In this document: piece by piece, positions 47,065 through 57,890 of the stretch | How the letters are laid out: the number at the start of each line of letters is the position of its first letter | Numbering within the stretch: the stretch's first letter is position 1 | Source: Diphasiastrum complanatum | Lineage: Eukaryota; Streptophyta; Lycopodiopsida; Lycopodiales; Lycopodiaceae | Assembly (NCBI GenBank): GCA_029204225.1 | Contig: CM055093.1 | Location: 23,045,912 to 23,109,911, forward strand | Direction: 5' to 3' | DNA length: 64,000 nucleotides | Made by a program: the position numbers and the translations under genes | Notes under the pieces: model-generated | The model's input: the letters and a program-made list of their open reading frames with translations, nothing else | The model's database searches: none | What the model was told of the DNA's origin: nothing

Positions 47065-48390
47065 TTGGTGGCAAAAGGTTATGCTCAACAGGAAGGGATT
47101 GACTATCAGGAAACTTTTGCACCAGTTGCTAAATCTACTACTATGAGGACTGTTTTATCATTGGCAGCTCAGTTTGGATGGGATATTCAACAAATGGATG
47201 TAAAGAGTTTATTCCTGAATGGATTTCTAGAGGAAGAAGTCTACATGGAGCAGCCAGAGGGATACATGGTAGCAGGACATGAAGATAAGGTTTGCAGGTC
47301 GGACAAGGCATTATATGGACTTAAGCAGGCACCCAGGGCGTGGTACACGAGGATTGACACATACTTTGAGGAGCTTGGCTTTCAGAGAAGTAGTTCAGAG
47401 CATACAATTTATGTTTTGGTCAGGAATAATCATATTGTTATTGTAGTGATGTATGTGGATGATCTTATTATTACAGGATCAGATCATGGTATGATTCAGG
47501 GAATCAAGAAAGATCTTTCATCAGAATTTGATATGAAAGATCTTGGTTCGCTACAATATTTTCTTGGGATTGAGGTATGGAGATTAGCACAGGGACTATT
47601 CATTTCTCAATCTAAGTATGCTCATGAAATTCTTGAAAAGTTCAATATGTCAGAGTGCAATCCTATTTCTACACCATATGATAGTGGATGTAAGCTTACT
47701 AAAGTTGAAGAAGATCAGGATGTAGATGAGACGTTATATAGAAAGCTTGTTGGAAGCTTAATCTATCTAACTACTACAAGACCAGATATTGCTTATGCTG
47801 TGAGTATGGTTAGTCAGTTTATGGCTAAGCCTAAGCAGATCCATTGGAAAGCTGCTAAGCGAATACTAAGATATATCCAGGGCACTTTGAGATTTGGTAT
47901 CCTCTATGGTAGACAGGATGATATGAAGTTACAGGGATATGTGGATGCTGATTGGGCTGGAGATGTGGAAGACCGAAAATCTACTACAAGTTATGTTTTT
48001 AGTCTTGGTTTTGGTGCTATCTCTTGGAGTTCAAAGAAGCAGTATACTATTGCTTTATCATCTACAGAGGCAGAATATCGAGCTACTACAAGTGCAACAT
48101 GTGAAGCAATATGGTTGCGAAGGATTCTACATGATCTACATATGGTACAAGATTCACCTTCGGTACTTCAATGTGACAATCAGAGTTGTATTAAATTGGC
48201 GAAAAATCTAGTTTTTCACAGCAGGACAAAGCATATTGAAGTACAACAACATTTCATCAGAGAGAAAATTCAAAGTAATAAAGTGGAGCTTATCTATTGC
48301 CCTACGGAAGAGCAAGTTGCAGACATCTTTACCAAAGGTCCTGGCAAAGAAAAATTTCAGAAGTTGAGAACTTCTAGGAGTAATAGATAA
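47065..48390 (+). pseudogene. Copia reverse transcriptase-RNase H
   Basis: The best-preserved pol segment in the window: 441 open codons. RT motifs: VAKGYAQQEGIDYQETFAPV, MDVKSLFLNGFLEEEVYMEQ, DKALYGLKQAPRAWY and MYVDDLIITGS (catalytic YVDD). RNase H: YVDADWAGDVEDRKSTTSY, LSSTEAEYRA, CDNQSCIKLAKNLVFHSRTK and EQVADIFTKGPGKEKF. A TAA precedes the polypurine tract (48401-48412) and 3' LTR. Upstream stops disconnect it from integrase, so it is not translated as a polyprotein. Confidence 0.9.
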
Positions 48391-48412
48391 CAAAGTAAAC
48401 ATTAAGGGGGAG

Positions 48413-48873
48413 TGTTAGAAATTAATGTTTATTTGACACTCCTTAATAATAGTTTGGCCATGCTTGCGTGCTATTGTTAGGGGTCATTACTATTTATAGT
48501 AAGTCATATTTTAGGGTCATTACTATTAATAGTAAATTCGGTTTTTAGCCATGCATGTAGATGGGTGCACTACTACTAGAATAGGATTTGCTTTTATCAC
48601 TTAGAAACTCATCTTGGGTACTTACCCAATATAGAGGTAGTAATTATAGCAATTAGCTTTTTGTCTTTTGCTGTTTACTTTAGGCTCATTAGCTTTTATC
48701 AATCATTAGAGAAACTATTTAAGAAGGCTGGCGCCCCCCCACCACAATCATTCCATTCAATTCTATTAAGCTAGAGCAATTGCTCAATTCTCCTATGATC
48801 TGAATTCTCTCTATGCTTGGGTTTTGTGTGAGTGCTAGTAGGACTAGTAACTCCATTTAGAAATTGTATCACA
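48413..48873 (+). repeat. 3' LTR of the copia element
   Basis: Begins TGTTAGAAATTAATG directly after the purine tract ATTAAGGGGGAG. Its first 87 bp match the 5' LTR fragment. It includes a tandem GGTCATTACTATTTATAGTA duplication (about 48482 and 48514). The right end is placed at ATCACA (48868-48873). Since the 5' copy is truncated the end cannot be confirmed, and 48895 is an alternative. Confidence 0.7.
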
Positions 48874-48896
48874 AATTTTGACACTATGACCCCTTC

Positions 48897-49219
48897 CTGT
48901 GAACCTGCAGTTGCTCCTGCCCCTTGTCCCTGTCCCTGTCTCTGTCCCTGTCCAGAAACCTGTGATGCAGCACTGTGCCCGTACATAATACAACCTCTCT
49001 CTCTCCTCATCGGAAATCTTGGGGCAATCAGATATGCCCAATGCCCGCCCACCTAGCCCTCTGACCATCAGTAAGTGAGCCCTAACCCTGGTAAGTGATC
49101 CTGTGAAGAGACCACCGCAATGCAAGCATCTCCATCTACGGACTCTCGAGCCATGGTGTGTAGCCACATCCCCCTCAGTAAGCTCAACCTCGCCCCAAAG
49201 GCCATGGCCCTGCACCGGC
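48897..49219 (-). pseudogene. BED-type zinc finger exon of the hAT-derived locus
   Basis: On the minus strand MPVQGHGLWGEVELTEGDVA leads into RWRCLHCGGLFTGSLTRVRA, then HLLMVRG and SDCPKISDEERERL. This is the BED finger at the N-terminus of plant hAT transposases (C-x2-C, G...R.K.HL, then C.K.....). After it a Gln/Gly-rich low-complexity stretch (QVSGQGQRQGQGQGAG) is in another frame, so at least one frameshift exists. The exon is cut by the copia insertion. An intron acceptor (TTTGTTCGCAG) lies just upstream near 49240. The catalytic RNase H-like core is not found on either side of the copia element. Confidence 0.7.
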
Positions 49220-49526
49220 ATCGTGTCCACACGAGATCAAACCTGCGAACAAAAACAAGCAAACAACCGTTCAGTAGAAGAAAACACACTGCATTGAAAA
49301 ACATTACCAGCCTTAAACAGAGCTGAACACATCCGAGCACGCGTCACATTGATTCTAGCAAGATCATAGCAAGTGCCAAAAAACACACGAGACAGGGCGA
49401 GGGATAGAATAATTCCAGTGCGAGCGAAAACGGGCGACTGACGCTAGCATGGGAGTCCTTGCAGGCGTCTAGGAGTCCAGTTTAGGCCTAGACCACGCTA
49501 CTGGCGGATGCTCTAACCCTAAACCC

Positions 49527-49670
49527 TAAAAAACATGGAATTAGGGCAAGAAAATTGAAATTTGTGCTACGGACGTAGACAGGCAGAATGGAGGTCACAG
49601 GAGTCTCTACGGGCATGTGGAAATGCATTCTAGGCTCAGACATCACCTGAATCGGTTGCCCAGAAGCCAT
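49527..49670 (-). pseudogene. Possible first exon of the hAT-derived locus
   Basis: From an ATG at 49670 the minus strand reads MASGQPIQVMSEPRMHFHMP, then VETPVTSILPVYV, followed by AT-rich intron-like sequence. It lies upstream of the BED exon on the same strand. A diverged second copy of the same segment (GGCAACCAAATCAAGC... at 49740-49830) lies directly upstream, suggesting a local duplication. Assignment to this locus is inferred from position only. Confidence 0.35.
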
Positions 49671-50014
49671 TTTCTGAAAATGGCAAAAAAAAACAAGCAT
49701 TTGGATTGTGGTGTTCAAATCTCGCAAGGCGTGCCGTAATGGTTGAAACTAACCCCGTAGGAATTACCGTGGGCATGAAGAAAGGTGGCCTAGAGCCAAA
49801 CTACGCTTGATTTGGTTGCCTACAACTCAATGTCAACACCTGCAAAAGAACAAGCCTACACTTACCAGAAATCGAAAACTGATCGTTTCGATCTGCGCGA
49901 AGCTCAGATCTCCCTGGCACCGTGCACACCACCTCCGTATCGCCGAGTAGATGCCTGTCGACTATCCACACGCCAAGATCCGACGCCTACAGCTCAAAAC
50001 AAAAAAATTTACCT

Positions 50015-50160
50015 CCTCCACGGCTGGCGCGATTCTGGCCGTGAAGAGGTGCTGGAAATTTTTTATATATTGATTTTTTTTTTATGCGATTCTGGGGGGG
50101 GAAACGCGTTTCTCAGAAACGCGATTTCCGAAACGGCCAGTCCCAGAATCGCGATTCTGT
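50015..50160. repeat. Cluster of CGCGATTCTG palindromes
   Basis: CAGAATCGCGATTCTG (50144-50159) is a perfect 16-bp palindrome. GCGATTCTG also occurs near 50030 and 50086, and the inverted AAACGCGTTT/AGAAACGCGATTT pieces lie between. The cluster sits upstream of the hAT-derived exons in their orientation, where a hAT terminus with subterminal motifs could be. The matching opposite end was not found. Confidence 0.4.
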
Positions 50161-52068
50161 GCAACTATGGAGCTTATAAGCTTGATTGGATTGGTTCAAC
50201 TTGTGATCTTTATACTGATCAGAATAGCTCTCATAACATTCCAAACGGTCTCCATATGACATATGGATCTGATTCACAATCATTGTGCCCCTCATACTGA
50301 TCTTTGTAGTCACAATATGATTGATCCTCATATTCAGATTGACTATCATATCTATGCTCAAAATTAGAATCAGAATCATTTTATGAATCAAAGAAAGATA
50401 AGATTTGAAGTTTATATGGGAACTGTGGGTTATGGGCCCACAAAGTTGAATACAATGGATAGAAGAAATAGTTTTTCACACAGATGGAAGATTTAATGCA
50501 GAACGAGAATAGCTTCTAAACTTTTTTGCAAGAATATCTAAATTACATTGGTGTAATTTTTATAAAAGAAAAACTTGAATGAACTTTTATTAAGTCTTCA
50601 CTCCACCCACTTAAAAGTCAGAGTTGATATGATGAGTATATAATGTATATATTATGCTTTAGCAACATAAAAACCGCAAATGTTCTCTATAGCAAAAATT
50701 ATGAATTTAGATGTATTATAATACAAGGTTCTTGATAATGACTGTTTTTTGTATGTGTCCCGTTATTGTAGCAAATTATCTGACAAGAAAATTTTGAAAC
50801 AAATAAATTCTATACACTTGATATCAAATTCAAGCACAAATAGGCTATTTAAACTTTGTGGAATCAAAGCAATGTGCATGCAACTGATATTTCCACATTG
50901 AATCCGGAACATCATACAAGTATGTGTCAGGGCACATGAACCTATCATGTTGGCTTACATTCACAAGAGGAAGAAGAGTTGGAGTTTCAAGTTCTTTAAA
51001 TTGCAAATGAGCCAAGAGATTCTCAAATTTGATGTTTATCGCCTATTCATAGGCAAGGCCCATGTCTTAATTAAACTTCACTATCCAGTTAGCCTTTATC
51101 AAGTATTTTTAGGCCCTTTTTGGCTTGTTATCCTTATTCAAGGCACTTTAAGGGGTCCAAAGACGGAACGACCTTTATTCTTAAGGCTAATAATTCCTTT
51201 TGGGCCCAACAAAGCTCACATTGGATATTATAATACATTTCTGAGGCCTAATGTACTTGTGGTACATGCCATCTCGATACTAAACACAAGTCAATGATGT
51301 ATTGATCTTTAGCAATCCCTTAAGGCTGGAGAGTCATTGCCTTTGTAGCTTTTTATGTGCTTTGCAAAAAACTCGTTGAGTGAAAAAATTCACATTGGAT
51401 GAGAATTAATATTCCACTGAATGAGCTTCTGGAGGATGCAGGTTTTACTTTCGTTTCTAGTTCACTTCTGTGAGATTACCCTTGTTTGTATTAAAGAGGT
51501 AATGTGGATCATCAAGAGCGCTCTACATTCTAAACCTACTGCATTGCACACCAACCTCCTTTGAGGCTCTTATGTAATATATTCTTGAACAGCCAAGTTT
51601 CTGTGTGCTATATTCATTTGGCGTTGCAGTTCAGGGTAGAACTACGTTTTGGCGGTTGTCCTTTATTGATGTCGACTTCTCTTGCCAAAAGTAGTAACAA
51701 TTTGAAACGTGCCAAGATGAAAGCTAACACTTTGTTTTTCTATCATCACGCTTTGAGCTACATAATGAATTGCTCTTTATTTACCTCCATATTTAAAGTT
51801 TCTAGATAAATCTCTCCTTTGAAGCACATTTTGCAACACTCCCAAGGGCTTAGCAGTAATTGCTGATATGAGTTTTTGAGAAAGAGTTTGTTTAAGGTTC
51901 GTATAATGATTTTGCTGTCTGAAGGGTAGTACTAACTGAAGGATAGTAGGAAATGATCATGTTCTTCACCCCGGTTGGAGGTATCATACAGCTTGAGTCT
52001 TTCTTGTTTTTGCTTTCCTTGACAATTCTTGTGTTGTTGTTCCAATAACAAATTTCTTGTGTACGCAG
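50161..52068. other. Intergenic / upstream intron of the MAF1 gene
   Basis: No exon was recognised. If the MAF1 first exon lies further upstream, this is intron; the frame at 50947-51297 does not resemble MAF1. AT-rich, without a named repeat. Confidence 0.35.
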
Positions 52069-54085
52069 GCAAGCTTGCGGGCATGGATAAAAAGCTTTCA
52101 CGAAGTATAGAGCAGGAGGTTTGTTCTTGCCCGTTTTTCTTATAGAACTCTTGAGTGCTCATCTTGGCAAAGTGCAGCATTTAGGACCCTGCTTCCCTTG
52201 GTTTCTTATGTCAATCATGTTTACTGTTAGCATGCGATATGATGTTAAGCTGCAGGTACTTGAGTCTCTTGAACTATCTCCTGGAGGTATCTCAACTTCA
52301 CCTGTTGGACCTCTCTGCAGCTTAGCAAGGTATAATGCTCTTGTAAGATCTAGTCATTAGGAATCTTGTTGTGTGTTTGACAAAGTACTTACTCTGTGCA
52401 TCAGAAGAATCTTAGAAGAAAAAAAATCTTTGGTCATCAAAAAAAATCTTTTTCTATGTGCATGCAATTGCTGCTAATTTTGTGGTTAATTTTAATCTTT
52501 GTTTCATACTTTGACAGCCGGAGAACCTTGATATACCTTATATTGACTTTGAGTCACATGTACCCAGACTATGACTTCAGGTTAGTCATTTGGTTACCAT
52601 CTTCTCAGGGAAAGCAGTGTACAAATTCTCATATTTAATGGCGCTTCAGTACGAGCTTCATGATTTTGCAATCAATCGTCTAATTCTGCTTTTTCTATTG
52701 AGTTCTACATGTGTACAGATTGTGCTCTTTTTCTTGCTTCTAGTCTCAAGATAATGTGGGTAATGCCAAATCTGAACTTATCAAGGGCTTGGCAACCCGT
52801 TGCTCTGATGTTATATAATAGGAAGTGGTGTCAAAGGTTGACAAGCGGTTTTACCGTTGCTCCTCAAGGAGCTGAGAGTTCAAATCTCTCCATTTCCTGT
52901 TATTATGAAACCTTGAGGCGGAATTCTACTCTTGGTTTGTCATGTCATTACTGTGAAGAGTATGGATAATAGAAAAGATGGTAGATTTACGAATGTTGAT
53001 TGGTGTGTGCACATGTTGTTTTGTGCAAGGGAGATGAAGTCATCTAACCGAGTGCACAGAAGTAGAAGTCCATGTTTTTTGCTATTGCTGCGGATCAAAT
53101 ATGGGGTGTATAATGAAATTGTGAAATGAGTGCTGTACTAGACCTCATATTTAGTGTTACTGAAAATGCAAGAAAACAGTATGCTACAAGCTCATCACTT
53201 TTCCAAGGAAAGTGGGCTGAGTGCAGTGAAGCAAATTATGGACTATCATTTGCTGGAGGCTTCCAAGGTGACATTCACATTTAGGACTTTTCTAATAGAA
53301 ATGTTAAGTTTTCATCCCTCTGTGCTAGTAGTGTACAAAAGCAACAAGAATTTCATGCAAGTGGAGAGCTTACTTTGATATTATCTTCTTACTCAGATAT
53401 GGGAAATGGAGTTTGGTGCAGATATCTCTCTTGCAGATTCAATCTTCAATGCGATAGATGAGGTTGGCTACTGGGCAAATGAAGTTTCTTTGCCACCTGC
53501 TTGTTACCTGTTTAATGTTGTCTTAGATAGTGGTGATTTTCTTGGTGCAACTTCCAACCAAAATCAAAGCACGTTAATTGCAAGATTTTTTGGGTGCTTT
53601 TGCAGGTTGCCGGTCTGAACGATTGTGATATTTACAGCTTTCTGCCAGACCAGGAGGTGGACCCCTTTGCTGAGAGAGGTAGCATGTAAGTAAAGCAGTT
53701 AGATCAAATGCACCTATTCATACGTGTCTTCAATAATCTGTGAGCACTTCTTCCAGATGAGATGTTTTAAATATGATGTAAGGATGCTTCTTTGTTATAT
53801 TCTGATATGTGCATTGCTAATAGATGGGCATTCAATTACTTCTTCTACAACAAGAAACTCAAGCGGGTGGTCCTCTTTAGCTGTCGATGTTTCAGGTAGT
53901 GTCTCCCGACACTTTCTGCTGGCTTTGTTTCCAAGTGAGTAACATGTTATAAGCTTTTGTGCTGAAACATTCAACCATTCAATTTGTGGATGTGCAGTAA
54001 GTTGGCAATGGACGACTCATCAATCGACGATGTAACCAGCGACGAGGATGTTGACTTTCTTAATGGGATGGACATGGAAGATTAA
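52069..54085 (+). CDS. MAF1: MAF1 homologue, RNA polymerase III repressor (3' eight exons)
   Basis: Eight plus-strand exons with GT/AG introns: 52069-52118, 52256-52329, 52518-52580, 53180-53267, 53397-53462, 53606-53685, 53824-53895 and 53998-54085 (TAA). They total 581 nt and keep one frame for 192 residues. Diagnostic MAF1 segments are [75 protein letters not shown] and [13 protein letters not shown], then an acidic tail ending GMDMED. In eukaryotes MAF1 binds Pol III and blocks its recruitment, lowering tRNA and 5S synthesis; it is controlled by phosphorylation (TOR/PKA in yeast). The first exon, encoding about 37 residues (starting MKFLEY-like in plants) and ending in the first base of a Cys codon, was not found, so the 5' end lies upstream. 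A tRNA-like element lies in the third intron. Confidence 0.9.
52821..52897 (+). ncRNA. tRNA-like cloverleaf in a MAF1 intron
   Basis: 77 nt fold as a tRNA. The acceptor GGAAGTG/CATTTCC (52821-52827, 52891-52897) has 7 pairs with one G-T. The D-stem is GTCA/TGAC (52830-52833, 52839-52842). The anticodon stem AGCGG/TTGCT has two G-T pairs and an 8-nt loop, and a 12-nt variable arm contains CCT/AGG. A perfect T-arm GAGAG-TTCAAAT-CTCTC (52874-52890) directly abuts the acceptor and fits the internal B-box (GTTCAAATC). The anticodon loop is one base too long, so a functional identity cannot be given. It may be a tRNA pseudogene or a SINE head. Confidence 0.45.
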
Positions 54086-55697
54086 CACACTTGGTGATCA
54101 CTTCGAGTTTTCTTAAGAAGGCCCAGTGTGTTATGCCTGATTGCTACGTTGTCCGACAAATTGTGAACCTATATGTGGTCATTTTACTGTACTATCATGT
54201 GTTGTAAACTAAAGGCACAAAGAAAACTTTTTTCTGTAAAGAGAAGCTGCAGCTTATGAAATGGGAGCTTGTACATATTTTGGGGTAAGATTAAGACATT
54301 TCTAGTCAACCCCTGTTGAATCTGTAACTTTAACTTGCTAACTTTACCAACATGTCCAAATACATTGCCTTTCATTACTGAAACTCAGGCAGGCTCACAT
54401 ACTATTTTTTCTAATATTCTTATCTTTAGTGCTTGAATTCACCCTCGGACCGAATGCAGATTAAATATCAAAATTCTGTGTCATGACACTATGGTGCTTC
54501 ACTTTATAAATGAATCTGTTTATTCAGCTCTTTGTTAGAACTTTTATTCAGCTGGGAGCCCAAGGGACTTCACATTTTGTTCTTGATAAGGGCATCGAGT
54601 ATTATCTGATCTTAAGCCTTGGAGTGCCAGAAGAGCTTTTCTCTTTGATGAGAATTTCATACTTGTAAGGTGCTATAGATTCCAAACATGAAGTTGCAAT
54701 AAAATTTATAGTGGTGGTGTGAATGCTAAATCTTCAAAACTGGTGCATGTCAGAACTTGGTTTACCTGTCTATTAGCGCTTGAGCCTTACTCTGCTCCTA
54801 TTGCTAGTCTTCCAACCCCAGTTTGTCTTTGCATATTTGCTAGTAGTAGCAGTTGGAAATAGTGGGAAGAACTATGTTTCTGGTGAGGTTAGTTGGACTG
54901 CTTTAGGTTCCTTACGCCCAGCATTATAAGTCTACTCTGAAGTTGCCAGTAAATAAAATTCTATCTTGTCACTGCTTATAAGTATGTTTGCTGTTTAAGA
55001 AAAAAAGGTCATCAAGATGAAAGATTCATATATGATTGCGGTTCCAATCAATTGCTTTTGATTCACCTTAAAGATCAGGACCAAATTGACTTCACTTTAC
55101 AGCAGTTAATCAATCATCATCCACAACTAGAAATTTAAGCTGATGTCAGTGATCCTCCAAACAGCAGATTTATAAACACTCTCAGAGCATAGATGTGCTA
55201 TGGAGAAATCAGAAATATCTCACTATCTTTGAAAAAGGAGAGGAGAGGGGTCTTAATGTCTTAACCAAGACGCCACTTATTGGAGGAATAGACAACAAAT
55301 CTTGGATGTTTGCCACGAATGTGGATAAAGGGGTGAATGATTCGAAAGATATTTACCATCTACTGATAATTGATTGAGATAAGCTACTTGTTTAGCAAGC
55401 ATGACTTTTCCTTGCAAATTGTGTTGTACAAGGTTTTAGTAGAATTCGAAGTGGGTGGGTAGGGCTGGCAGTGCCAATCTTTCGAGATCAAGATGATGTT
55501 AGCTGGATTGTAGTCATTAAAGTTTAGAGAATCCAAACAATTTCTCAACTTCCTATTAAATGAATCCCTCGAGTAACAATGCTTCAGCTTTCCCCTTCTA
55601 CATTATGGCAATAGATAAAATTTTTGTCCAAGTCGACTTGTTGCATTTGACTTCATCTTCTATATCCAAGCAACCCTTTATAAGTACCAAAAGGAGG

Positions 55698-55699
<2 letters not shown>
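54086..55699. other. 3' flank of MAF1 and intergenic DNA
   Basis: The first few hundred bases should include the MAF1 3' UTR. No other gene, RNA or named repeat was recognised to 55699. Confidence 0.4.

Positions 55700-55750
<51 letters not shown>
55700..55750. repeat. (GA)n microsatellite
   Basis: About 25 perfect AG units after a G-run. Confidence 0.97.
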
Positions 55751-55753
<3 letters not shown>

Positions 55754-57890
55754 CCCCAATTAGACAAAATGAGATGAGAATTTGGCACTCCAGTTGTGGC
55801 AACGATCAAAATGGAATCTATGATTCTTCACAATGAGAAGGATGAAGCTGGCGTTTGGAAACAAACAAGATACATGAACTCATGGGTTTTGCTGCATCCA
55901 TCCTCAAAAGACATGTTTCGACCAAAGAAAGAGAAAGATGACATTCGAATCTTATTGGAAGGCAACGATTCTTGAGTTTAGGACTTTTTCAAGAGGGCAA
56001 TCAATCTCAGTTGGTTCAACATGTTTATATACGTTCAGAACTAAATTTACAAGATTTCAATATTCATGATTGTCAAAAATGTTATTGTAAGTTGATCACA
56101 TTGTTTGCATCTTTATGCTTTGATTTATGTTTTCCAACTTGAAAAGTTATAGAGATCATATATCTATATTGGATGTGATTCATTCAAATATTGGAAAATA
56201 CAATACAGATATTAGTATATTTTTTTATGAGTCAGAGTACATTTTGGATATGCATGGAAGTTTTGGAAAGCTTGAAGAGATTCCATTGCCAACTTTGAAT
56301 GGCTTGCTCGACAGTATTGTGTCAAAATCTTTTAGATGCAGATTGCTATTGAAAGTAAGCACTAGATCAAAAAGTTATTAGATTAAGTTGGTTTCTTTCT
56401 TTCAATGTATTTGTTGATTTCTTTTCAAAGTGCAAATGTTCATAGAACACCCACTTTATTTGTTTGCAAGGAATTACTAGATGGAACTTTTCAGATATGA
56501 TGTATAAAGGTTGAGATAGTAAGACAGTCAGAGAAATTAAATGTAGAATTAAAAATCTTCTATGCTTCCGTTGTCATATTGAGAGACAAATGCTTAGATC
56601 ACATTTAGTTACCAGAGATGGAAAAGAATAAGTGGGACTTGGATGCCACTAGATCAAGACCTTGAAATCGATGGTCACACAACTCGAAAAGAAGTGCACA
56701 TTATCTACAATGAAGAGGTTCTAACTATGATGGAAGTGGAGGATCATTGGAGCCTAAATTATACCAGAACAGAGCTGGTCCTAATGCATAATGAAATTCT
56801 ATCTGACTACTTTAGATTTATCATAAATGGGAAACTGGTAATGTTTCATTACTTGTCAGTCATTATAATTATAATTATATTCAAGGAATATTATGACTAA
56901 CAAATTGTTTTTCCTACAAGTTCGAAAAAGATAGGAAATCATAACACTCTGCAAGGATCTTTCTACAACAATCAACATAATTGTAGAAGAACAATGACAA
57001 TTCATGTAACTGTACAAACTCATATCTTTATTTAATAAAAGATCACCTGAATTTGAAAATTTAGTGCACTGTACAAATGATTTTTTCTATATTCTCTGTA
57101 TGTTTGTATTTATATATCTGTATATCTATCATTTTTAAATTATGTATTATTTTCAAACTATCTATTGAGCTTGGATATTTTCAAATTTACCATCTTTATT
57201 CTAAATTTGTACATCATCTAGTTTAGAAGGCCTTGGAGAGGGCACACTATACGGTATTGCCCTGGCTAGGATGCTCAAATTTAACTCTTGCCAGAATGTG
57301 TACACCTCATAGCTAGTGTAATCACCAGACTAGAACTATAAGAAAATCAATAATCAATAACCAAAGATAATCTCAAAAATAGAGAGCTTGATAGCTTAAT
57401 CTCAAAAGTGTTATTTACAAGGCAAATACCTCTCCTTTTATGGCAAGGAGGGTCTTCCATAAGTATCCACTAACTTATGAGACTAATTTATTTCTAACTT
57501 TTCTAGAACTTCAAACTTAGGATTTAGAACTTCAAAGTTTTTTAACTTAGGAAAACTTAAGACAAAATATTTCTAATCTTAAGTTTCGTTTAGGCTATTT
57601 TATTATTTTTTAAGCTTCTACTCATGGGCTTACAAACACATGTCATGACGGAAGTTTATTAACAAACACTCGTATGTGGATTTACAAAACACATGCCACG
57701 GAGTTTTATTTCTCTCTTTTTATTTTTTCTCTATTAGCACAGATGCTAACATTCCCCCTCCTTATTGGATTGGTGGTCTCACACCAATCGAAACCTTTTC
57801 TTCATAAATCTTCTGTGCTTCTTGGAGGCGAGACTGTTGCTGTCAGGAGTAATAGATTGTGGTGCTGATGCCTTCCATCATTTGCCATCG
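55751..57890. other. Intergenic, nothing recognised
   Basis: AT-rich. The plus-strand frames at 56127-56381 and 56643-56900 look weakly protein-like but match no family I know and have no flanking exons. Confidence 0.4.

Larger units (their letters stand above)
43874..48873 (+). mobile_element. Ty1/copia element inserted in the hAT locus
   Basis: About 5 kb with a truncated 5' LTR (43874-43960), leader, gag, protease, integrase, RT-RNase H, polypurine tract and a long 3' LTR. It lies on the plus strand, opposite to the hAT-derived gene it splits. The 6-mer CCTGTG occurs just before the 5' LTR (43868-43873) and again at 48896-48901 just past the inferred 3' LTR, a possible target duplication, though the second copy is about 20 bp beyond the CA end I prefer. 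The 5' LTR homology stops after 87 bp, and the rest of the LTR with the PBS is missing, so the copy could not be mobilised. Confidence 0.85.

Noticed and set aside
50947-51297. Plus-strand 116-residue frame as a MAF1 upstream exon
   Set aside because: It shows none of the MAF1 N-terminal pattern and lacks a donor giving the required split Cys codon.
52821-52897. Calling a specific tRNA (Leu or Ser type) from the cloverleaf
   Set aside because: The anticodon loop has eight bases and two wobble pairs in its stem, so the anticodon and identity cannot be fixed.
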